DNA from: Cervus elaphus
Lineage: Eukaryota > Chordata > Mammalia > Artiodactyla > Cervidae
Assembly: GCF_910594005.1 (NCBI RefSeq)
Contig: NC_057819.1
Coordinates: 120,749,669 to 120,813,668, forward strand
DNA: 64,000 nucleotides
Direction of reading: 5' to 3'
Of this stretch, positions 57,591 through 64,000 are shown in pieces (within the stretch, counting starts at the first letter, position 1; every line of letters starts with the position of its first letter). The position numbers and the translations under genes were made by a program. A model generated the notes under the pieces. The model searched no databases. It worked only from the letters and a program-made list of their open reading frames with translations, and was not told where the DNA came from.

Positions 57591-58031
57591 CAAGATATAA
57601 ATTGTTTAAATATTGAATTTATATTCATATTTTAGAGGTTTTGCCTGTTTGTTTTGAACAGTTTCTGTTGACTTCTTCATATGAAAGATGATTTTAATAC
57701 TTTCCAGTTGTGATTTGATCATTTTTTCACTGTCCAGGTATAGCCATAATCAAGTTTTCATATTTGAGACCACCTCACTTGCCTTTATATTTGAATGACA
57801 TCCTGAGCCATGCTTTTTCTTTGAGGACAAGTTTACAGACATTGCTCCATTCCTTTGGCATTGGTGATCAGTAGAGTGTTTTGACAAATGGGGTTTTTAA
57901 AAAAGCAAAACATGAAGAATAAAGGGAGCTAGCTTTCTATCACAGGTCCTCCCTTCCCATCACACACAATATGTTGTTTTTTATGTCTTCCCTATATCTT
58001 TTTCAAATCAACTCTCCTTTGTTTTTAATAG

Positions 58032-58144
58032 GAACCAGACAATAGAGTTTCCTTAACTTCCAAGTTGTCTGAAGATAGCAAACAGGAAGTGTATTCAGCT
58101 CGGCACCAAGGCCCTGGGATAAGGAAACTTCCCAGAGGAAAAAG
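58032..58144 (+). CDS. CEP95: CEP95 coding exon 9
   Basis: Residues 305-341: EPDNRVSLTSKLSEDSKQEV, then SARHQGPGIRKLPRGK. Acceptor tttaatag, donor AAAAG|gtaaca. Confidence 0.93.
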
Positions 58145-58330
58145 GTAACAGCACTGCAGGCTTCAGTGTTGACAGGTTGTCCGCAAAGGGATTCGAAGAG
58201 TTAAGGGTATACGCTCCAGATTTAGCTGTGAAGGCCAGTATGGAATATTTGGCAAAGCATGTATTACAGTTGTTCTGAACTAAGTAATGTATGCTTGTCT
58301 ATTTAAATGTCATATCACTTTTTATTACAG

Positions 58331-58460
58331 ATATGAAAACAGAGCTGCAGTCTCATCCTGGGGTTCACCTTTCTCCCAGAGGGCAGGAAAAAGGTTCACA
58401 GAACAAGAATTACATGCAGTATCAGAGAAACTGTCTCAGCGCCTCTCTGAACTAGATTCG
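58331..58460 (+). CDS. CEP95: CEP95 coding exon 10
   Basis: Residues 342-385: YENRAAVSSWGSPFSQRAG, then the helical ELHAVSEKLSQRLSELDS. Acceptor attacag. The donor is GC, TCG|gcaagt. Only this junction keeps the frame into exon 11. Confidence 0.9.
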
Positions 58461-59066
58461 GCAAGTCTTATTTTTTTCTTATCTGTATTGAGATTGCCAT
58501 AGTTGGTGAACATTTAAGTGATTTTCCAACTAAGGTGAGAGCTAAGCTTAATGAACTAGAAAGTTAATTTTATCTTAGTTACTGTGAAAATCTTCTGTAA
58601 GTCAAGCAGATGGGACATAGGCTGAGAAATTATCTCCTAGCCTTTTATGATATAACCAGATATGGTACATATTCATCTAAATTTTATCAAATTCTGATTA
58701 AATAACATGATTACATTAAACCATATATACTTAGTTGCATATGTATTGTTTCTGTTTGTCACTAAAGACATTTTGGTATAAAATTGGATGAGCTCTGATT
58801 TTCAAAAAATAAAATACTGTAGTTTGGGGATATCATTGATTAAATATATTAAGTCCCTATGTGACTTACTCTTAAGGTTATTGAAACTGATAGTCTGTGG
58901 CACTGATAAATATCCTTTAGAAACTCTGCATAAGCGTCTGAAAACTTGTGTCTGAACCTGTGCCTAATTATCAGAGAAAGCTTTTAGAAGGTTATGTCTG
59001 TCTAATCCTTGCAACTTGCATTCTGCTGAAATCAGTAACAGATGTTAAAAAGGATTTTCTTGATAG
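58461..59066 (+). other. CEP95: CEP95 intron 10 (GC-AG)
   Basis: Begins gcaagt and ends gatag. About 600 bp of AT-rich sequence with no repeat recognised. Confidence 0.75.
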
Positions 59067-59220
59067 ATGTTAAAAAGTGCCCTGGGTGATCGAATGAAAG
59101 AAAAGACTGGCTCCAAAGAGGAGAATATTGGAAATGAAGAGGTGGAAAGTGGAAATGATGAGACACTGTCTCAGCACAGTGATGGCATCGTGGAGTATGG
59201 ACCGAAGAAGCCAAGGCCAG
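59067..59220 (+). CDS. CEP95: CEP95 coding exon 11
   Basis: Residues 386-436: MLKSALGDRMKEKTGSKEEN, then DETLSQHSDGIVEYGPKKPR. Highly charged. Acceptor ttgatag, donor CCAG|gtaacg. Confidence 0.94.
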
Positions 59221-59663
59221 GTAACGCCTGTATGCATTTCATCAGGATCTGTTTGAATTTTATCTTGTTCTTTTGTTTGGAACATGTTCTACTGCTTCTT
59301 CCGTTTCCTGCCTTTGTGTTGGTTTCTGAGCAGTGTGTAGGACAGCCGCGCTCTCAGTCCTGCAGGAGCAGTCTTGCTCAGGAGAGGACTCTTCGCCTTC
59401 AGCCCATCCCTCACTCCTGGTTGGTTCTCAGACCTGTGGTTGTCCAAGCCACTCTCTTCATTCCTATGGCTCCTGGCAGTTGAGGGTGCTCTCTGACCCT
59501 TTTTGATGTGGGTTTTTTGTCATTTCAGTCACTCAGCTACTGTCTAGATTCTTTTCAGAGGAAATTATTCCATATGTAGTATATGTTAGTGTCTATGGAG
59601 GAAATGAATTCAGGAGCCTGTATATTACCATCTTGAACTGGAACCCTCTCACTCCTGTCTTTT

Positions 59664-59895
59664 TACTTAAAAAAATTTTTTTTAATGTTTTAATTGAAGG
59701 ATAATTGCTTTATAGTATGTTGGTTTCTCCCAAATATCAACATGAATCAGCCATAGGTATACATGTCCCCTCCCTCTTGAACTTCCCTCCCACCTCCCTC
59801 CCGTCCCACCCCTCTAGGTTGTTCCAGAGCCCCAGTTTAAGTTCCCTGAGTCACACAACCAGTTCCCATTTCACCTGTCTTGTCTTTAACAGCAT
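59664..59895 (-). repeat. Older ruminant L1 3' UTR, antisense
   Basis: 'ttgaaggataattgctttat', 'caacatgaatcagccatagg' and a C-rich tract match the ruminant L1 3' UTR but diverge more than the copies at 6693 and 24213. Confidence 0.78.
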
Positions 59896-60052
59896 TGTGT
59901 TACCTGTCTAAATATGCAATTTTTTTAATTTACATAGATACTATATATGTTATTCTGCAACTTTTTTTTTTTCCTGTTAACATTGTTTTAGAAATCTGTT
60001 CCTACTTCTGGTTCACTCATTGTAACTACCGTGTAACCGAGTTCATTCTTCC

Positions 60053-60378
60053 TTGGTGACTAAGACGGTAAAGAATCTGCCTGCAATGCAGAAGAGACCT
60101 AGGCTCGATCCCTGGGTTGGGAAGATCCCCTGGAGAAGGGAATGGCTACCCACTCCAGTATTCTCAGGGCTTCCCTAGTGGCTCAGAGAGTAAAGGATCT
60201 TGCCTGCAGTGTGGGAGACCTGGGTTCAATCCCTGGGTTGGGAAGATCCCTTGGAGAAGAGAAAGGCTACCCGCTCCAGCATTCTTACATGGAGAATTCC
60301 ATGGACGGAGGATCCTGGTGGGCTACAGTCTGTAGGGTCACGAAGAGTTGGACATGACTGAGTGACTGACACTTTTCA
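60053..60378 (+). repeat. Bov-tA dimer, sense
   Basis: A first unit ends at ccactccagtattct (about 60165) and a full second unit starts at once (gggcttccctagtggctcag to 60378). The internal junction is the same as in the copy at 12934-13262. Confidence 0.88.
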
Positions 60379-61409
60379 CTGATTTCATACAGTGTATCTC
60401 ATTTATATGTGTGTATTTTTATTTAGGTGTATGTGGATTTTTTTTGCTTCCCGATTTCATAACTACAAATACTTCTGCAGTGAACAACTTCAATATGTGC
60501 AGAAGTTTCTCTGGGATCCACATCTACTAGAATTGGTAGATCAGAGGTTTGCACTTTCTTACCATTGCCAAATTCCCCTCCAAAGTGATCGCACACATTT
60601 GTACTTACATGAGCAATGCATGACAGTTTCCAGTTTGCCACATCCTTGCAGATGCTTCCTACTGTTTGTTCAAATAATTATCCCATTTTCCAGCAACTAA
60701 AATTCTACATGTTTTGCATTCATTTTTATCTACTTTGGTCATCCCTTGTTTCTCTAGAAATAGTCCATTTCTCATCCAGAACTTCCTTAACTTTTCAGTT
60801 TTTTTTTTTTAACTTTAAGAATACTTTTTCCTTGTCTTGATTATTTCCTCCCTTCCCTGAAATTTGGCTACGGTAATCCCTAGGAAGCCTCATCCTGTAA
60901 CGTGCGTGTTTCCCTTGGGGTACATGTACATCATATACCATTTTGAAAACACATTGTAAGTTAAAATGTTATGTTTATTGGATCTTCAGTTTCTAAAGAA
61001 GAATACATTGTTGGACATAGTAAAAATGTTAAAACACCATTTAAAATAGATTGTGCAAGTTAGTAACTTGAAAGATTTAAATTAAGAGAGTAAAGAGACA
61101 AAAGCTCAAGGACACGTCTCTGGAAAATTTTATTTAGAAAGTTATCAAACCTTTCAAATTTCCTTGATGTCAGAGCTGTATTGAATTACTTGCTTTTCCT
61201 AAAAGGCACAGACCCCCCCCCCCTTCACAACTAGCAGATTCCTAAGTCTATCTATAAACAATGGACATAAAAAAGTATGTGGAGGGAAGTAATTTGTTAG
61301 ATCTCGCAGGCAGTGTGGAATATGAGGGCTGGATCACTAGGGAAGAACAGGACTGCTTAAAAATGCTAAATAACTTCTGTGTATAAGGTGTTGCTTTATA
61401 AGGGTAAGG

Positions 61410-61410
61410 G

Positions 61411-61445
<35 letters not shown>

Positions 61446-61457
61446 CATACATACACA
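61410..61457. repeat. (GT)n / (TACA)n microsatellite
   Basis: About 14 GT units, then ATATATACATACATACACAC. Confidence 0.93.
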
Positions 61458-61838
61458 CTTAGATCTCCCTTCTCAGGGCCTACATAGGCAAAAGGGTAGC
61501 AGACACACCGCTAGGATGGTTTAACTTTTTTTTTTCTCTCTCCACCACCAAGAGTACTAAGTATAGGCCTTTGTGTGCAGCAGGCATTCCACATGTTGCT
61601 CCATTTTCAACCCAAAAGTGAATATAGAAATTTAGTACTTCTTTGAAACATTTTGAGTACATATTTCTGTGCATTTGTCTGTTTGCTTGGTATGATTAAA
61701 CATACAAATAGAAATTAGAGGAGAGTACATTTAGTACATTCACAGTCTCTTTGGATTCAGTGAGAATCAACCATTTGGTGCCAGCTTGACATTTCTAGCT
61801 CTCAGAAACTCACGGTACGTGTCTCTCTTGTGCTGCAG

Positions 61839-61978
61839 GACTTGCCATGCATAGAAGGGCACCCTCCAGATCTCATTCACTCTCTCCATCACCAGTTAAC
61901 AAAAACAAACAATTCCAGGTGGAGAGAAAAAGGCAGCGAAAACCAAAAGAAACAGATGTCCGCCGATTTCAAGCAAAG
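61839..61978 (+). CDS. CEP95: CEP95 coding exon 12
   Basis: Residues 437-483: GLAMHRRAPSRSHSLSPSPV, then the basic FQVERKRQRKPKETDVRRFQ. Acceptor gctgcag, donor AAG|gtatat. Confidence 0.95.
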
Positions 61979-62733
61979 GTATATCCTATCTCTTGACTGT
62001 TACTAGGCAGCAGGTATTACCATTATTTACCCTCAGCCAGATGCTACAGTGAACATGCTGTTGATTAAAGGCATAAAATGCATTTAAGATTCTTGAGCTG
62101 AGTGGATGACAAAATCATGTGACATGGCTTTTATGTCCCCCATTATAAAACTTGTACTCCTGAAACTCTAAGAAAACTAACCTTATATAACTCCAGTGGA
62201 CTAAGAAAGTGTATCAGTGTAGACTGATATTTTAAGGGAGAGGTTTAGAAATAAAGAGAACTTGAGGTGGATTAAATGTGACAGACCATTTGAGTTACAG
62301 ATAGGATGAAAATGCCCAAGACAGGAATGAAAGGAAGTGGTTAGGGTTCAACAGGAGAATGTATGATTACTGAGGAAGACTTTCTGCTGTGAATAGTGAT
62401 TTTGACATGTAGCATAAACTTAGAGCACTTAAGTTTATTGCTATAGTATGTTTTATCATGGTGAAAACTAATTCAGTATGTAATTCAACATGTAACTTCC
62501 ATCCAAGGATGTATCAAAACAATTATAAACTGTGGGAACAAAAAAATAACGTTAGGTAAAGTTTTATGTCTCAGTTAGGTATCTGTTAAATAATATATAT
62601 TTATTGATCAGTAGCCTGAAAGGAACTTTTAAGAAAAGTGATTTGAATGGCAGTCTTAGGTAGATTTTTTTTTCTTCATTTTCATTTGTATGTTTTTAAT
62701 AACTATAATATCACATGGCCTTTTCCCCTGTAG
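61979..62733 (+). other. CEP95: CEP95 intron 12
   Basis: 755 bp, AT-rich. No repeat or RNA gene recognised. Confidence 0.75.
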
Positions 62734-62823
62734 GCAATAACAGAGGCATTTGAAAAGGAACTAAGAAGAAATAAAGTTCAAGAGAATATTGGACCTCTAG
62801 GAATAAATGACGAGGAGGAAACA
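62734..62823 (+). CDS. CEP95: CEP95 coding exon 13
   Basis: Residues 484-513: AITEAFEKELRRNKVQENIG, then PLGINDEEET. Acceptor cctgtag. Two donors overlap (ACA|gtgggtaaaa). The first keeps the frame into exon 14, so it is chosen. Confidence 0.88.
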
Positions 62824-63635
62824 GTGGGTAAAAGTCTCTACTGTAATAAATGCCATTTGATCAAATCAGTGGAAAGTACAGAGATGATCTTTTTAAAAGG
62901 AAAAAAGAATCAACAGAACCTTAATCATTAGCCTCTTAGAAAAAAGCAGAATTTTACTTCATGGATGTGGATTTTCTTTTATTCATAGGGTAACCAAGCT
63001 GCTAAAATGTGGTACCAGAAACACTAGTATTTTTTCCTGCCTGCCTGAAACTTCAATCAGTTTTAAGGGCTTCTATTGTTTTATCAGTTCACCAAGGCTT
63101 TGAAGACAGTCTGGGCTGACAAGTTAAAGAGGGAGAGTAAGAGAAGACAGAAAATCCCAGTTCTGAGCTTGGTTGGAACAAACCCAAAGCATAAGTTTTC
63201 ATTGCCTTTCAAAAGAATAGTTACAGAAGCTAAATGAAAGCAGGGAAGAAAATGCTTACGCTAAAATGTTCACAAACCAGGATATAGAATATAGTATGGT
63301 TATAACTAAACATTGTTTTAGAACTTTTGTAATCTACGTGGAAGAGACTGTCGAAGAAGCAAGCACATCAGAACATGGTCAGTTGTTGTATTTAGGGGGT
63401 AGGACTGTGGCAACTACGAAACTTGAATAAGAGTCAGTGCTTTTTCAAACTCCAAGGGCTGCCAGAAACTAAAGAGGTATTTAACTTAAAGTAGGTAAAT
63501 ACTAACCAAATTTTAGAAGTCTGAAGTAAGGTAGTTTGGTTGGAAATTATCTTGACTATTTTTGCTAATATGTAATATTTAAGATGATATATGAAAGAGC
63601 TATTAGACTTCTCATTCTATTGTTTTATGTCTAAG
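62824..63635 (+). other. CEP95: CEP95 intron 13
   Basis: 812 bp, AT-rich. Nothing recognised. Confidence 0.75.
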
Positions 63636-63765
63636 GAAAAAATATACAGAGAAGCTGTTCATAAAGGAACGCCAAAACGAAGTCAACCCTGGAAGATTTA
63701 CTCTAGAAAAACCACAACTCCAAGTCCAAGAGGTGGCTTGCCAAAGCCAAATAAAGCAGTTCCAA
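63636..63765 (+). CDS. CEP95: CEP95 coding exon 14
   Basis: Residues 514-556: EKIYREAVHKGTPKRSQPWK, then KTTTPSPRGGLPKPNKAVP. Basic, Pro-rich. Acceptor gtctaag, donor CCAA|gtaaga. The rest of the protein is beyond 64000. Confidence 0.92.
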
Positions 63766-64000
63766 GTAAGAACCACAAAATTGTACTTTATGGAAAACTG
63801 GCATCCTTTGAAAGTGCACGCTGCCTGCCAAGGACACAGCACTGAAAACTTAACATCTACCAGTGAGCTGGACAGAGTGCCCTCTTCTGCTGCTGCCGTA
63901 TGCTAAATTTTTGTAGAGAGAGATAAAACTCTTAAATGAGCCATTTCTTTAAAACACTTAAGTATATACCAATACATTGGCACAAAGGAATGCACTGGCT

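Larger units (their letters stand above)
56453..58031 (+). other. CEP95: CEP95 intron 8
   Basis: Holds a MIR (56655-56860) and a 40-bp L1 3' end (57551-57590). The remainder is unclassified. Confidence 0.75.
59221..61838 (+). other. CEP95: CEP95 intron 11
   Basis: Contains possible L1 5'-region sequence (59230-59640), an L1 3' UTR (59664-59895), a Bov-tA dimer (60053-60378), an old LINE segment (about 60440-60700) and a GT repeat. Confidence 0.75.
33700..64000 (+). other. CEP95: CEP95 gene span, partial (centrosomal protein, formerly CCDC45)
   Basis: CEP95 is a centrosome/spindle-pole protein of little-studied function. Fourteen coding exons join in frame to about 556 residues, starting MAGSEAEWITVANDLL. 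From memory the human protein is about 820 aa, so the C-terminal third lies beyond the window. The N-terminal ~120 residues are compact and alpha-helical-looking (WITVANDLLLKCHIHLRIRE; SIKNLLEIFDGLLEYLTEH) and could be a divergent calponin-homology-type fold, which is inference. Residues 123-340 are Ser/Pro-rich and likely disordered. A helical or coiled-coil stretch starts near ELHAVSEKLSQRLSELDSML (about 363-386), followed by basic SP-rich segments (SRSHSLSPSPVNK, TTTPSPRGG). It lies divergent from DDX5. The introns are very repeat-rich. Confidence 0.93.

Noticed and set aside
62824..62827. Using the second donor for CEP95 exon 13
   Set aside because: It shifts the exon 14 frame away from the conserved EKIYREAVHKG reading; kept as a possible alternative only.

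Overview
This is nuclear DNA from a ruminant, almost certainly a bovid (cattle, sheep or goat type). The evidence is the repeat content: BovB (RTE) LINE fragments, Bov-tA and Bov-A2 SINEs, CHR-type tRNA SINEs and ruminant L1 3' ends occur throughout, on top of older mammalian L1, L2 and MIR. I see no prokaryotic gene, CRISPR array or viral gene.

The window holds three protein-coding genes in an order I recall from other mammals. (1) POLG2, accessory subunit of mitochondrial DNA polymerase gamma, minus strand, about 8.2-24.1 kb. All 8 coding exons are present and join to exactly 486 codons (485 aa plus stop). (2) DDX5 (p68), DEAD-box RNA helicase, minus strand, about 26.55-32.92 kb (possibly extending down to 25.3 kb through a distal poly(A) site). 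All 13 coding exons are present and join to 615 codons (614 aa plus stop). (3) CEP95 (CCDC45), centrosomal protein, plus strand, from about 33.7 kb. Fourteen coding exons (about 556 aa) are visible and the gene runs off the right edge.

Layout: 1-8.16 kb is intergenic DNA downstream of POLG2, made of old L1/L2 with younger SINE and L1 insertions. 8.2-24.1 kb is POLG2, with a GC-rich promoter at 23.5-24.14 kb carrying ETS-like and CRE-like motifs. 24.2-24.43 kb is a young L1 3'-end insertion. 25.3-32.9 kb is DDX5, with short introns and no interspersed repeats; its last intron carries the miR-3064 hairpin against the 3' splice site and a miR-5047 match. 32.0-34.06 kb is a CpG island holding the divergent DDX5/CEP95 promoters, with a TATA box for DDX5. 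33.8-64 kb is CEP95, whose introns, especially the 10-kb intron 6, are packed with BovB, L1, SINEs and a mariner fragment.

Functionally these are housekeeping genes: mitochondrial DNA replication, RNA unwinding/splicing/transcription co-activation, and the centrosome. Nothing suggests a pathway linking them; the shared features are the divergent CpG-island promoter of DDX5/CEP95 and the close head-to-tail spacing of DDX5 and POLG2. I did not find a previously undescribed system. The points most worth checking are the DDX5 intron that couples miRNA processing to splicing, non-canonical or tandem splice sites in CEP95, inverted BovB copies flanking CEP95 exons 5-6, and several tiny or poly(A)-only retro-insertions with clear target-site duplications.
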